From Thermoplasmatota archaeon (GTDB lineage: Archaea; Thermoplasmatota; Thermoplasmata; Thermoplasmatales; Thermoplasmataceae): a stretch of DNA of 64,000 nt. This document shows positions 18,710-27,598 of this stretch, one piece after another. Position numbers and translations under genes: made by a program. The stretch spans positions 45,841 to 109,840 of the forward strand of contig JAMCUL010000008.1 of NCBI GenBank assembly GCA_023381355.1. The letters are read 5' to 3'. How positions within the stretch are numbered: the first letter of the stretch is position 1; each line of letters opens with the position of its first letter. The notes beneath the pieces were generated by a model that was not told where the DNA came from, ran no database searches, and saw only the letters and a program-made list of their open reading frames with translations.

Positions 18710-19999
18710 CTATTTAAAAAGAGTGATGTAATCATACGGAGCTTCTTTTCCATAGCAGTATTTAACCTCATTGAATTTACTCTTAAACTGGATAATATCT
18801 TTTCTGATTACGTCATCAGGCGTTTCAGTGGAAATGGCTCTATGTATTAATTCTGCAACTGTCCTGACGTCATCCTTACCAAACCCTATCCTTGTTATCT
18901 CCTGTGCCCCTATCCTTATCCCACTTGGATCCATTGAATTCTTGTTTTTATCAACAGGAATCAGGTTCTTGTTAAGAATTATACCACACCTCTCAAGTCT
19001 CTCAGCCACCTTCTTTCCTCCTCCAAACTTTCTTATGTCTGCAACTATTGTATGAGATTTTGTGAAACCAAGTTTCTCTCCAAAAACATCAACTCCAAGG
19101 CTGTGAAGTTCCTGGCCAAGAGTCTGGGCATTTTCTATGGTTTTTCTAGCATATTCTTCTCCAAAATCAATCATTTCAGCCATTGTAACTCCAAGGGCAG
19201 CCATTGTGTTCAGATGGTGGTTACTTAGAACTCCAGGAAATACTCCTCTCTGTATTTTCTTCCATGTCTCATCGTCCGTATTTCCCAGTATTATTCCATG
19301 CTGTGGACCTGGCAGTGTTTTATGAGTGGAGCCAGACATTACATCGGCCCCCTCATGCAATGGATCCTGAAACTGCTTTCCTGCTATCAGGCCAATTACA
19401 TGTGCTGCATCATACCACACACTGCAACCAACCTCCTGGAACGCATCCCGCATCTCCTTCAATGGTATGGGGAACAGAAAGACAGACTGTCCAAAAAGGG
19501 CCAGCTTTGGCTTGACTTCCCTTATCACCCTCATCGCGCCATCTGGATCTATTGACATTGTATCCTCATTGAACGGATAATTAACAATGTTCAGCCCCCT
19601 GAATCCAAGTGCACCGAACTTTGCTGCGCTTATATGGCCTCCACCAGAAAGGTCTGGTGCAGTCACAGTCTCTCCAGGCCTGGATAGTGCAAATATCACA
19701 GCCATATTGGCATTTGTCCCGGAGACAGGCCGGGGATCAATCTGAGGCACATTGAATAGTTTTTTTCCTATCTCATTTACCTTGTCCTCCATGAGATCAA
19801 CGTAGTAATTTCCCTGATAGTACCTGTGATGTGGCAGCCCTTCTGCATATCTATGGCCGAAATCCGTGAGTAACATTTCGAGGGCCAGAGGACTCATGAC
19901 GTTCTCAGAAGCTATGAGCGGTATACTTTCCTTGAACATTTCGTTATTTTTTTTCGCATAATCCCTTATTTCCAGTGCATCTTTCAAATGATTTTCCAT
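18710..19999 (-). CDS. glyA: Serine hydroxymethyltransferase
   Basis: The enzyme interconverts serine and glycine while loading a one-carbon unit on a tetrahydropterin; it needs PLP. The 429-residue sequence has PLIASENVMSP near residue 27, the glycine-rich HRYYQGNYYVD, YDAAHVIGLIAG, and the PLP-lysine segment SGSTHKTLPGPQHG with Lys227. The C-terminal part has EITRIGFGKDDV. Length and order match archaeal and bacterial SHMT. Its 3' end abuts a T-rich region followed by the pdxT promoter, so it is probably its own transcript on the same strand. Confidence 0.97.
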   Translation of the reverse strand: MENHLKDALEIRDYAKKNNEMFKESIPLIASENVMSPLALEMLLTDFGHRYAEGLPHHRYYQGNYYVDLMEDKVNEIGKKLFNVPQIDPRPVSGTNANMAVIFALSRPGETVTAPDLSGGGHISAAKFGALGFRGLNIVNYPFNEDTMSIDPDGAMRVIREVKPKLALFGQSVFLFPIPLKEMRDAFQEVGCSVWYDAAHVIGLIAGKQFQDPLHEGADVMSGSTHKTLPGPQHGIILGNTDDETWKKIQRGVFPGVLSNHHLNTMAALGVTMAEMIDFGEEYARKTIENAQTLGQELHSLGVDVFGEKLGFTKSHTIVADIRKFGGGKKVAERLERCGIILNKNLIPVDKNKNSMDPSGIRIGAQEITRIGFGKDDVRTVAELIHRAISTETPDDVIRKDIIQFKSKFNEVKYCYGKEAPYDYITLFK

Positions 20000-20110
20000 A
20001 TTCTATAATATATTAGATGTATTTTAAGTTCTTTTGATGTTAATAATAGAATTCATGGAACATTGGCCAGAAAAATTGGAAAAGATTATTTCAGCTCCCA
20101 TCATCATGAA

Positions 20111-20177
20111 ACCACCACGATGATGAATTCAGCCTTGACTGAATAAATGATGAATGACAGGCAGTCTGAGTGGTTTT
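20111..20177 (+). ncRNA. C/D-box guide sRNA
   Basis: The stretch has all four boxes of an archaeal 2'-O-methylation guide RNA: box C ATGATGA at 20120-20126, D' CTGA at 20139-20142, C' ATGATGA at 20147-20153 and D CTGA at 20166-20169. Both guide spacers are exactly 12 nt (20127-20138 and 20154-20165), the archaeal norm, and the D'-C' gap is 4 nt. CCAC (20115-20118) and GTGG (20170-20173) flank C and D and close the k-turn stem. By the N-plus-five rule the predicted targets are the fifth base (G) of UCAAGGCUGAAU and the fifth base (C) of ACUGCCUGUCAU; I cannot place them in rRNA or tRNA from here. It sits on the plus strand between two minus-strand genes. Confidence 0.85.
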
Positions 20178-20188
20178 CTGATATTCTC

Positions 20189-21160
20189 TTATCTCACTCT
20201 CTCGAGAGAGAAGGAACCCAGATCAAAGCTTGTATTTCTCGAATAAACTTCTATCCACTCCCTGGTCCTGACATTGCTCAGCCCAGATACTCTCAGGTAT
20301 TGTTTTGAATTCACAATTCTGAATTCTATTGTACCATCCATTATGTAACTTATTGTTTCATATATTTTCTGATCAAAAAGACCTTCTTCCAGGAGATACA
20401 TGGATACACTTGGATTTGATCTCCTCTTCTGGGTAAACTGCTGGCTGAATCTCATGAATATCTTCTCATCAAACTGCGGTATGAAAGCAGTGAGAGATAT
20501 GAACAGGAGCCTGTAATAGGGGTATGTTTTTAGTATCTCCGCTTCCAGGGTTTCCATTGCCTTTAAAAGAGCAGAAAGGTTGGTTATACTATCAATAACT
20601 ATGGCATTCCTTGATGGAGACTGTATCTGTATGGATCTGGAATATATATCAATGAATCTAAGAATCCCTTTGTCCTCATAGGAGTCGACAGCTGAAAGAT
20701 CACTTCCCATTATTCTGGCTATTTCAGACTTGATCTGCCTCAAGTCCCTGTCTGCTGATATTATTACTATTGGTATGTTTTCCTTGAAAGACCGAACAAC
20801 AAAATTGTATGCAAGAGTCTCCTTTGCAGAGAATGGTGCACCGAATAAGACAATATTTGACGTCAATGGAACACCGCCAAGCAGAAGATCATCAACCTTT
20901 GACACGCCCGTCATTATTTTCCTTGAAGTGTCTATCTTCCTGATTTCGGCCACCTGCGGAACTGCAGCTGCCTCAGATATTGTCCTGGAAGCAGCATCAG
21001 CCTTTTCTTTGTCTGAATTTGCTTTTGCTATGTTTGAGAGGCCTTTAAGATATATGTCAACCTCATTCCTCTTGATCTCTGCATCCTTTATGGTCTTCTC
21101 GAGTGCATCCCTCAACTTTCTTAGTTCTTCAATCCTGTTATCAACTTCATTTTTTTCCAT
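20189..21160 (-). CDS. KaiC/RadA-like protein with N-terminal coiled coil, altered Walker A
   Basis: Residues 1-80 form a charged coiled coil (EELRKLRDALEKTIKDAEIKR). The rest is a RecA-fold domain of KaiC type, with GVSKVDDLLLGGVPLTSN leading to a P-loop position that reads GAPFSAKETLAYN. The usual GxxxxGK[ST] has Ala instead of the last Gly and Glu instead of Ser/Thr, so ATP binding may be weak or lost. A Walker B-like NAIVIDSITNLSALL remains. Translation probably starts at the ATG at 21160, preceded by GGTGA, which gives 323 residues and a 14-nt overlap with the dehydratase gene upstream. A longer frame to 21235 exists but lies inside that gene. Function is unknown; relatives act in signalling or archaellum assembly. 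Confidence 0.8.
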   Translation of the reverse strand: MEKNEVDNRIEELRKLRDALEKTIKDAEIKRNEVDIYLKGLSNIAKANSDKEKADAASRTISEAAAVPQVAEIRKIDTSRKIMTGVSKVDDLLLGGVPLTSNIVLFGAPFSAKETLAYNFVVRSFKENIPIVIISADRDLRQIKSEIARIMGSDLSAVDSYEDKGILRFIDIYSRSIQIQSPSRNAIVIDSITNLSALLKAMETLEAEILKTYPYYRLLFISLTAFIPQFDEKIFMRFSQQFTQKRRSNPSVSMYLLEEGLFDQKIYETISYIMDGTIEFRIVNSKQYLRVSGLSNVRTREWIEVYSRNTSFDLGSFSLERVR

Positions 21161-22400
21161 TATTCGCTTCACCCACATATGTTCCTGAGACAACCCACGG
21201 AGGAGATTCAGGATCGAAAGGTTCCATTCCATCAACCATATGATCCTTCAGTGATTTTTCATCCATTTCTATTCCCAGACCCGGCTTGCCAGATAACCTG
21301 AACTGACCATTGCTTATTTCGTATCCCTTTACAAGATTTTTCTTCCATTCAGGCCATGATGCCTCAAAGCTTTCCTGTATCAGGAAATTGTTTATAGTGG
21401 TATCCAGGTTCAGTGTGGCAGCGGTCTGGACGGGGCCAAATGCATTGTGATATGCCATTGCAACTCCCCACGAATCCGCAATCGCAGCCACCTTGAAAGA
21501 TTCCATTATGCCTCTGGTGTTTGTTAGATCAGCCTGAATTATATCTACTTTGCCCTCCACGATATGCCTCATGAAATCCCTTGCGTTGAGCACTCTCTCA
21601 CCAAGTGCGATGGGAGTCTGGACAAGGCTTCTTAGCTCAGGGAGTCTCATCTCAAGCTCAGGGTGAAGAGGTTCCTCGAAAAACAGGCAATCGTAAGGAT
21701 CCAGCCTTTCAACGATTTTTCTCGCAGCCTCAAAAGAATACCTGCCATGGAATTCTATCAGGAGGTCAAGGTCATAATCAAACTCATCCCTCAAGCCCCT
21801 TACAATAGCCTCGGCATTGTCTATTCCTTTCCTGTCTATCTTGTCATAGTTATTGCCAAAAGGGTCAAACTTGACTGCCGTGAAACCCTGCTTATGGATT
21901 CCCTTTGCCTTCCTGATAAAATCATCTGGTGTAACACAGTCAGAATACCAGCCGTTACTGTATGCCCTTACGCTGTCCCTGACCTTCCCGCCAAGTAGGT
22001 TGTATATGGGTTCTCCTGCATATTTTCCCACAATATCCCACGATGCAATTTCCACAGCACTCAGCGCTGAAGTAGCCTCCATTGACCTGGAGAGATAAAA
22101 AGAATGCCTGTAAAATTCAAGCACGTTTGCGGTAACATTCCTGACATCCCTGCCGACAAAAATCCTCATGACTTCCTTGATGCTTTCAAGGACAGGAAGA
22201 GTCATCAGGGTTGTTGGTGCTTCGCCGTATCCGACCATGCCATCATCAGTTGTGATTTTCACAATAAGCATCGTCGAACTCCATGGGGAGGATTTCTCGG
22301 ATGTTTTTTCACTTACATTGTAGATATCTATGCTCTTTATTTTCCCAGACATAGGGTACATATACTTATCAATGTTTAAAAAGTTTGGTTCGTTTGACAT
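21147..22400 (-). CDS. Enolase-superfamily sugar-acid dehydratase (gluconate/galactonate type)
   Basis: The 417-residue protein belongs to the mandelate racemase/muconate lactonising group. The capping domain is N-terminal (SIDIYNV through VGYGEAPTTL), followed by the barrel. Visible catalytic elements are AVKFDPFG, the metal ligands in DLLIEFHGRYS, FFEEPLHPE and ALGERV, and the base region YHNAFGPV. This pattern fits dehydratases of gluconate, galactonate or pentonic acids that feed the nonphosphorylative Entner-Doudoroff route known in Thermoplasma and Picrophilus. Substrate is not decided by sequence. It shares an operon and a 14-nt overlap with the KaiC-like gene. Confidence 0.9.
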   Translation of the reverse strand: MSNEPNFLNIDKYMYPMSGKIKSIDIYNVSEKTSEKSSPWSSTMLIVKITTDDGMVGYGEAPTTLMTLPVLESIKEVMRIFVGRDVRNVTANVLEFYRHSFYLSRSMEATSALSAVEIASWDIVGKYAGEPIYNLLGGKVRDSVRAYSNGWYSDCVTPDDFIRKAKGIHKQGFTAVKFDPFGNNYDKIDRKGIDNAEAIVRGLRDEFDYDLDLLIEFHGRYSFEAARKIVERLDPYDCLFFEEPLHPELEMRLPELRSLVQTPIALGERVLNARDFMRHIVEGKVDIIQADLTNTRGIMESFKVAAIADSWGVAMAYHNAFGPVQTAATLNLDTTINNFLIQESFEASWPEWKKNLVKGYEISNGQFRLSGKPGLGIEMDEKSLKDHMVDGMEPFDPESPPWVVSGTYVGEANNGKK

Positions 22401-22640
22401 TACTGGTCACATTAAATCCACTTTTCATTAAATATATGAACCACATTTATGGTTTTCACGAGTGGTAACATAGCGCACTGTTTTCCGGGAACACATTTAA
22501 TCACCAAGAAGGCAGAAATCGCATTCATATCCGGGCGGGATACATGAACCTGTATGCATTGAAGTTCATGGCACAATTCATTCGAAATTACTGTGGGGCG
22601 GGCAAAGGAATTCAAAGGTTTCTAATGTTTTGTCAGGAAT

Positions 22641-22676
22641 ACTTATATAATACAAAAATGAATAGGGTCTTGTTTG
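22641..22676 (+). promoter_or_regulatory. topA promoter with leaderless TTG start
   Basis: ACTTATATAATAC (22641-22653) is a strong TATA box. The expected transcription start, 25-28 nt downstream, coincides with the TTG at 22674 that opens the topoisomerase frame. An ATG at 22658 is out of frame and stops after 13 codons. The gene therefore appears to be read from a leaderless message with a TTG start. Confidence 0.55.
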
Positions 22677-25046
22677 TCACGCACATTGATCATATCTGAA
22701 AAGGCTGACGCAGGGAGAAGGATTGCTTACTTTCTATCAGATGGAAGGTCAAAGCAGAAAAGATCAAAAGGTCTGAATTTCATAGAATTTGATGATGATG
22801 AAAACGGGTTTTATCTTGTACCTCTCAGTGGCCATATAGTTGAACTTGACTTCCCAAAAGATCTTAAGGACTGGAAACTGGATACATTGAATGACCTGAT
22901 AAAATCGGGGCTCATTCATAACGTCAAGAATAAGACCGCGCATGAAAGCCTCACAGAGATGGCATCCCGCGTCGATAAGGTTGTGGTGGCCACTGATTAT
23001 GATAGGGAAGGAGAACTTATCGGGACTGAAGCCCTGGATATAATAAGGAACAGGGCAAACTTCAGCGGGAAGATATACAGGGCGAAATTCAGCGCACTTA
23101 CAGGGAAAGAGATAAGGGATGCATTCAATAATTTCATAGATGTGGATTACAAGCTGGCAAACTCTGCAGCAGCGAGGGAGGAGATAGATCTTTACTGGGG
23201 TGCAGTCCTGACAAGATTCTTTTCCCTTATCACAAAGAGACTGGGAAAGAATTTTCTTTCAATTGGAAGAGTTCAGACACCAACTCTTGCAATAATTGTG
23301 GAGCGCGAGGAAGAGATAGAAAAATTTGTACCTGAAAAATACTGGGAGGTTAAGGTTGATTTTTTCAAGGACGGTCTCTTCACTGGCACAAATGAGGAAG
23401 GCAGGATATTCCAGAGGGAAAGGGTTGAGGAGATATTTGAAAGAATACTTGGCAGGAACGGAAAAGTACTGGCCTTTGAAAAAAAGGAGGAGAGAATATA
23501 CCGGCCATCTCCATTCAACACCACAGAGTTCATGCGTGAAGCCTCGCGAATAGGAATAATGCCCGGAAGGGCCATGAAAATTGCCGAATCACTTTATGTT
23601 AGAGGTTACATAAGTTATCCGAGGACGGATAATACTGTTTATCAGAGGAGCATCAATTTAAAATCAATAGTGGAAAAGTTAAAAAAGGGAGAATTTGCCA
23701 GGGAGGCTGAAATGGTACTTGCGCAGGAAAAGATCTATCCTTCAAGGGGAAGGATGGAGGCCACAGATCACCCGCCAATTTATACAACAGAGCTTGCCTC
23801 AAAGAAGGACCTGAGGGCTGACGAATGGAAGATATATGAACTGATAGCACGGCGTTTTTTATCCACGCTTTACAGGGAGGGAAAAAAGGATGTCAGAGAA
23901 TCAGTAATTGAGATAAATGGAGAAAAATTCAAGACGCATGGGTCCCTTGTGACTGATCCTGGATGGCTGGAGATATATCCATACAGGAAGGTGGCTGACA
24001 TATATCATCCCGATCTCGCCGAAGGTGAGGAAGTTCCTTCACAGGACTGGAGAATCGAGGAAGGCGAGACAAAACCTCCGAACAGGTATGACATGGCTTC
24101 CCTGATCAAGGAGATGGAGCGTCTCAATCTTGGAACTAAAAGCACCCGTCATGATATAATAGAAAAGCTGCAGATGAGGGGTTTTATAGAGGGGAATCCC
24201 GTCAGGCCAACGTCCCTGGGCAGGGCACTGATTGAAGGTGTTATGAGCGTTGATTCTAAGATTTCCGAGCCGGACATGACAGCCGAACTTGAGGGTTTCA
24301 TGGACAATATTGCCTCTGGAGAAAGGACAAAGGAACAGGTTGTGGAAATCTCCAGGTCAATGCTGAGCAGTGTTCTTACTGATCTCGAAAAGAACAGGGA
24401 TGAAATCTCGGGTATAATCAGGAACGCTCTTGAAACTGGAGTGGTGATAGCGAAATGCCCCATACATGGAACTCCAGTCCAGGCAGTTAAAATAAGGGAC
24501 AGTATAAGATTCAGGTGCGAAACAGAAGGCTGCCAGATTGATTATTACCAGAAGATAAGAGGACTGATAAAGGAATCCGAAACGAACTGCCCGGTCTGTG
24601 GTCTTCCACTGGTTACAGTAATAAGAAGGGGGCAATCGCCGGAAGTAATATGTATCAATCCGCAGTGCGAATACAACACCAGGAAAAGATCTGCTGGAAA
24701 ATGCCCTGCAGATGGTGGGGAGCTTGTAATTAGGCAGTCAAGGTATGGAAAGAGATTCCTTGGATGTTCAAATTTCCCGAAATGCAAGCAGACATATCCC
24801 CTGCCCCAGAAGGGGGAGATAAGGCAGACCGGAAAGACGTGCCAGTTCTGTGGAGCACCCATACTCATTGTTGAGAATGGCAAGTATTCAAGAGAATTCT
24901 GCCCAAAGATTAGCTGCGAATTCAATGGGAAGAAACCCTCAAAGGAGGGAGAAAAGGAAGTCAGGAGGAAGCCAGCTCCTAAGAAGAAGGTTGCCGTTAA
25001 AAGGAAGGGAGGTGCAAGGAAAGTTGCGAAAAAAACTGGTGTCTGA
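22674..25046 (+). CDS. topA: DNA topoisomerase I (type IA)
   Basis: The enzyme relaxes negative supercoils by passing single strands. The 790-residue chain starts with a TOPRIM domain (LIISEKADAGRRIAYFL; acidic triad in ATDYDREGE, about residues 107-113). The catalytic tyrosine is Tyr315 in GYISYPRTDN. Four C-terminal C4-type zinc segments follow between about residues 590 and 760, each with two CxxC-like pairs (CPVCGLPL, CQFCGAPI). The end is a basic tail rich in K, R, P and A, which probably binds DNA. The start codon is TTG. The 3' end overlaps the presenilin-like gene. Confidence 0.96.
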   Translation: MSRTLIISEKADAGRRIAYFLSDGRSKQKRSKGLNFIEFDDDENGFYLVPLSGHIVELDFPKDLKDWKLDTLNDLIKSGLIHNVKNKTAHESLTEMASRVDKVVVATDYDREGELIGTEALDIIRNRANFSGKIYRAKFSALTGKEIRDAFNNFIDVDYKLANSAAAREEIDLYWGAVLTRFFSLITKRLGKNFLSIGRVQTPTLAIIVEREEEIEKFVPEKYWEVKVDFFKDGLFTGTNEEGRIFQRERVEEIFERILGRNGKVLAFEKKEERIYRPSPFNTTEFMREASRIGIMPGRAMKIAESLYVRGYISYPRTDNTVYQRSINLKSIVEKLKKGEFAREAEMVLAQEKIYPSRGRMEATDHPPIYTTELASKKDLRADEWKIYELIARRFLSTLYREGKKDVRESVIEINGEKFKTHGSLVTDPGWLEIYPYRKVADIYHPDLAEGEEVPSQDWRIEEGETKPPNRYDMASLIKEMERLNLGTKSTRHDIIEKLQMRGFIEGNPVRPTSLGRALIEGVMSVDSKISEPDMTAELEGFMDNIASGERTKEQVVEISRSMLSSVLTDLEKNRDEISGIIRNALETGVVIAKCPIHGTPVQAVKIRDSIRFRCETEGCQIDYYQKIRGLIKESETNCPVCGLPLVTVIRRGQSPEVICINPQCEYNTRKRSAGKCPADGGELVIRQSRYGKRFLGCSNFPKCKQTYPLPQKGEIRQTGKTCQFCGAPILIVENGKYSREFCPKISCEFNGKKPSKEGEKEVRRKPAPKKKVAVKRKGGARKVAKKTGV

Positions 25047-25890
25047 AACAGGTACTGCCATACTGTTCATAATTTCATCACTTATAGCAGTGGTACTGGC
25101 ACTCGAACTTGAGGAAATAACGCCCACAAATCCAACAGGTAACCCGGGAGCAGGGGCAGGTTATGTCATATATTTCATAATTGCAGTAATAGTAATGTCT
25201 GCACTCATAATATTCATTGCCAGAAAGAAGAAACTTGGTATTTTGAAATACATCTTTGCCATATCTATAGCATTTGTAATTTTAGTGGTTGGATCACTTC
25301 TTTACGCCTTGCTTCCCATAAAAAGCAGTGAAAAGGTTGTACTTACGCTCGCAACACCCGTTATTATACTCTACTTCCTTCTATTCAGGCAGAACTGGAT
25401 TGTAGTAAATATAGTGGGAATCTTAACCTCGGCAGGTCTCGCAGCAATATGGGGGGAAGATCTTGGTGTATACTCAGCCGTTGTTCTTATGCTTGTATTT
25501 GCAATATATGACTATATAGCTGTTTACAAGACAAAGCATATGCTGGACATTGCCAGGGCATCAACCAGTTCCGAGATGCCGCTCTTCTTTGTGGTACCGG
25601 ATTCCAGAGGGTTTGAAACATCAGACATTGACATAGACACTCCTGGCGAGGAGAGGGGTGCCATACTCATAGGGTTTGGCGACATTGCGATCCCGAACGT
25701 GATGGTGATATCCTCATTCCTGTACGGAGGTTCCGTGTTCTACCCGTTTTATTTGCTGCCGCTTGCTGGTGGAATCGTGGCAATGTTCACTCTCTTCATG
25801 TTCATCAAGAGACCTGCACCGGGGCTCCCGTTCCTGAACACAGGGGTGCTTATTGGATTTGGAATAGCCCTGCTCCTTGCTCATTTCTAA
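25039..25890 (+). CDS. Presenilin/signal-peptide-peptidase family intramembrane aspartyl protease
   Basis: The 283-residue protein has about nine membrane helices and the three hallmark motifs of clan AD proteases: YDYIAVYKTK with the first aspartate, GFGDIAIPNV with the GxGD aspartate, and a PAL-like APGLPFLN near the end. Archaeal members (PSH) cut membrane helices, for example remnant signal peptides. The best start is the GTG at 25039, which overlaps the topA stop by 8 nt; the frame is open further up inside topA but those residues are basic and not family-like. An upstream GGAGGTG lies inside topA. Co-transcription with topA is likely but has no obvious functional reason. Confidence 0.9.
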   Translation: MSETGTAILFIISSLIAVVLALELEEITPTNPTGNPGAGAGYVIYFIIAVIVMSALIIFIARKKKLGILKYIFAISIAFVILVVGSLLYALLPIKSSEKVVLTLATPVIILYFLLFRQNWIVVNIVGILTSAGLAAIWGEDLGVYSAVVLMLVFAIYDYIAVYKTKHMLDIARASTSSEMPLFFVVPDSRGFETSDIDIDTPGEERGAILIGFGDIAIPNVMVISSFLYGGSVFYPFYLLPLAGGIVAMFTLFMFIKRPAPGLPFLNTGVLIGFGIALLLAHF

Positions 25891-25932
25891 TTTTTTCGTG
25901 AACTTCTATTTTGAAGTCCACTTGCGAAAGAT

Positions 25933-26673
25933 CTATTCAATTCTTTTTTCAATATCAGGCATGTTTGCAATGATCTGTCTTGTAAAATCATTTTCAGGCG
26001 AAGAAATTACACTTTCAGTTGAACCGCTTTCGATTATCTTTCCCTCCTTCATTACGTGAATGAAGTCTGAAACATACGCACACCTGTTCATGTCATTATC
26101 CAGGTAAATGTAGAGAATTTTATCCCTTGTTTGCTTAATGAGGTTTAATTCACGGCAGAGAGTCATTGTATCCAGGAATGAGAATGGCTCATCAAGCACT
26201 ATACACGATGGTTTCTGGGCCAGGGCCATGGAGAAGGCAAGTATCTGTTTCTCGCCACCGGAGAGTGTCCACACAAGCCTGTTCCTGTAATCCTCCCTGG
26301 AAAGGCCGGAATTCTCATACACTTTCCACACGTTTTCCTCATCAAGGTCGTTAAGCCCTGCAGTTGTCTCTATATGCCAGGCCACATCCTTTGCACCATT
26401 CAGTGATGCGTAAGGATCCTGGAACACATGCCTGACACTTTTTTTCGTTCTGATCCGGGAGTTATCATAATAAATCTCGCCAGAGTCAGGCTGGACATAG
26501 CCGGATATCATGCTGCCAAGCGTTGTTTTTCCCGAACCCGAATTCCCGAAAATTGCATACACATTTCCATCGTTGAATTTTGCACTTATATTATTAACTG
26601 CATAAATCCTCTCTCCACCTCTAACTCTTCTCTTCTCTATGTAGTACTTCTGGATATCTCTTAGTTCAATCAC
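25933..26673 (-). CDS. ABC transporter ATPase, OppF type
   Basis: A 246-residue ATPase of the peptide/nickel importer class. It shows Walker A GNSGSGKTTLGSMI, Q-loop HVFQDPYASL, signature LSGGEKQILAF and Walker B CIVLDEPFSFLD, then an H-region that reads LDNDMN rather than the common switch histidine. It overlaps its upstream partner by 8 nt. The pair is coupled to an amino-acid permease gene rather than to DppB/DppC or a binding protein, so its membrane partner lies elsewhere or is atypical. The gene ends convergently with the presenilin-like gene, 42 nt away. Confidence 0.9.
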   Translation of the reverse strand: MIELRDIQKYYIEKRRVRGGERIYAVNNISAKFNDGNVYAIFGNSGSGKTTLGSMISGYVQPDSGEIYYDNSRIRTKKSVRHVFQDPYASLNGAKDVAWHIETTAGLNDLDEENVWKVYENSGLSREDYRNRLVWTLSGGEKQILAFSMALAQKPSCIVLDEPFSFLDTMTLCRELNLIKQTRDKILYIYLDNDMNRCAYVSDFIHVMKEGKIIESGSTESVISSPENDFTRQIIANMPDIEKRIE

Positions 26674-27598
26674 TGTACCACTCCGGATAATTTATGCATC
26701 TGTAGCCATGATCCCCATCCGTCATGTAAGGGATTTCATGGCTGCATTTTTCATTAACATATCTGCATTTTCCAGAATAAACACATCCACCGGTATTCTC
26801 GTTATTAACTTCCCTGCATTCCCTGTCCCTGTTCTTTACAGACGGGACAGAGTTCATAAGATCCTTCAAATATGGGTGATGCGGCTTCTCAAGAAGGTCA
26901 TGCCATTTTCCATCCTCCAGGATCTGGCCATTCCTCATCACATAGATCCTGTCACATGCCTGAAAAACAGGGATTATATCGCTGCTGACAATGATTATTG
27001 ATGTGGAGGACGACATTTCCCTGAAAAGCCTGAGCATCCCTTTTATTCCAAGCGTATCAAGTCCTGCTGTGGGCTCATCCACTATCAGTATGTCAGGCTT
27101 GACTATTGAAGCCATTGCAATAAGAACCCTGTGCCTTGTTCCGTCACTTAGCTGTACTGGAAGTTTTTCCATTATGTCCATTGATAGGCCGAGGTATCTA
27201 AAGGATCTTTCAACATCTTCCATGTCAAGCTTCCCGCCCCTGAATAGTTTCCTCATCTGAAACTCAACAGAGTATCTTGGCCGAAGTGCATTCAACGAAT
27301 CCTGCCTGACAACGACTCTCCTTTTCCTGAATTTGAAAAAATTTTTTCCCGAAAATATGCTTTCCCCATCATAGAGTATATCTCCACTGCTCCTGTAGAT
27401 CTTTCCCTCTATTGCGCGAATCATGGTTGTTTTTCCCGAGCCTATTTCTCCTATGACTCCAACCATTTCTCCCTTATTTACGTGGAAGTCAACATTCCTG
27501 AGTATTTCCCTGTAATTGTCACGGTTCCTGTATCCGCAGCTCAGATCCCTGATTTCGAGTTTTGGGCGAATGTCTCTGGAATCATGATTGCTTTGCAT
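26666..27598 (-). CDS. ABC transporter ATPase, OppD type
   Basis: A 310-residue ATPase with Walker A GEIGSGKTTMIRAI, Q-loop VVRQDSLNALRP, an unusual signature LSDGTRHRVLIA (Asp in place of the second-to-last Gly position) and Walker B ILIVDEPTAGLD. The C-terminal extension carries cysteines (GGCVYSGKCRYVNEKCSHE), as in OppD/DppD proteins, where it may hold an iron-sulphur or metal site. The start overlaps the end of the permease gene by 17 nt, and the end overlaps the OppF-type gene. The heterodimer is expected to power import, but no permease of that class is adjacent. Confidence 0.9.
   Translation of the reverse strand: MQSNHDSRDIRPKLEIRDLSCGYRNRDNYREILRNVDFHVNKGEMVGVIGEIGSGKTTMIRAIEGKIYRSSGDILYDGESIFSGKNFFKFRKRRVVVRQDSLNALRPRYSVEFQMRKLFRGGKLDMEDVERSFRYLGLSMDIMEKLPVQLSDGTRHRVLIAMASIVKPDILIVDEPTAGLDTLGIKGMLRLFREMSSSTSIIIVSSDIIPVFQACDRIYVMRNGQILEDGKWHDLLEKPHHPYLKDLMNSVPSVKNRDRECREVNNENTGGCVYSGKCRYVNEKCSHEIPYMTDGDHGYRCINYPEWYSD

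Noticed and set aside
22412..22615. 67-codon minus-strand frame between the dehydratase gene and topA
   Set aside because: It lies in a divergent promoter region, has no family features and no ribosome site.
24850..25038. Upstream extension of the presenilin-like gene inside topA
   Set aside because: These residues are a shadow of the topA zinc-finger region, basic and unlike the family; GTG at 25039 is the better start.
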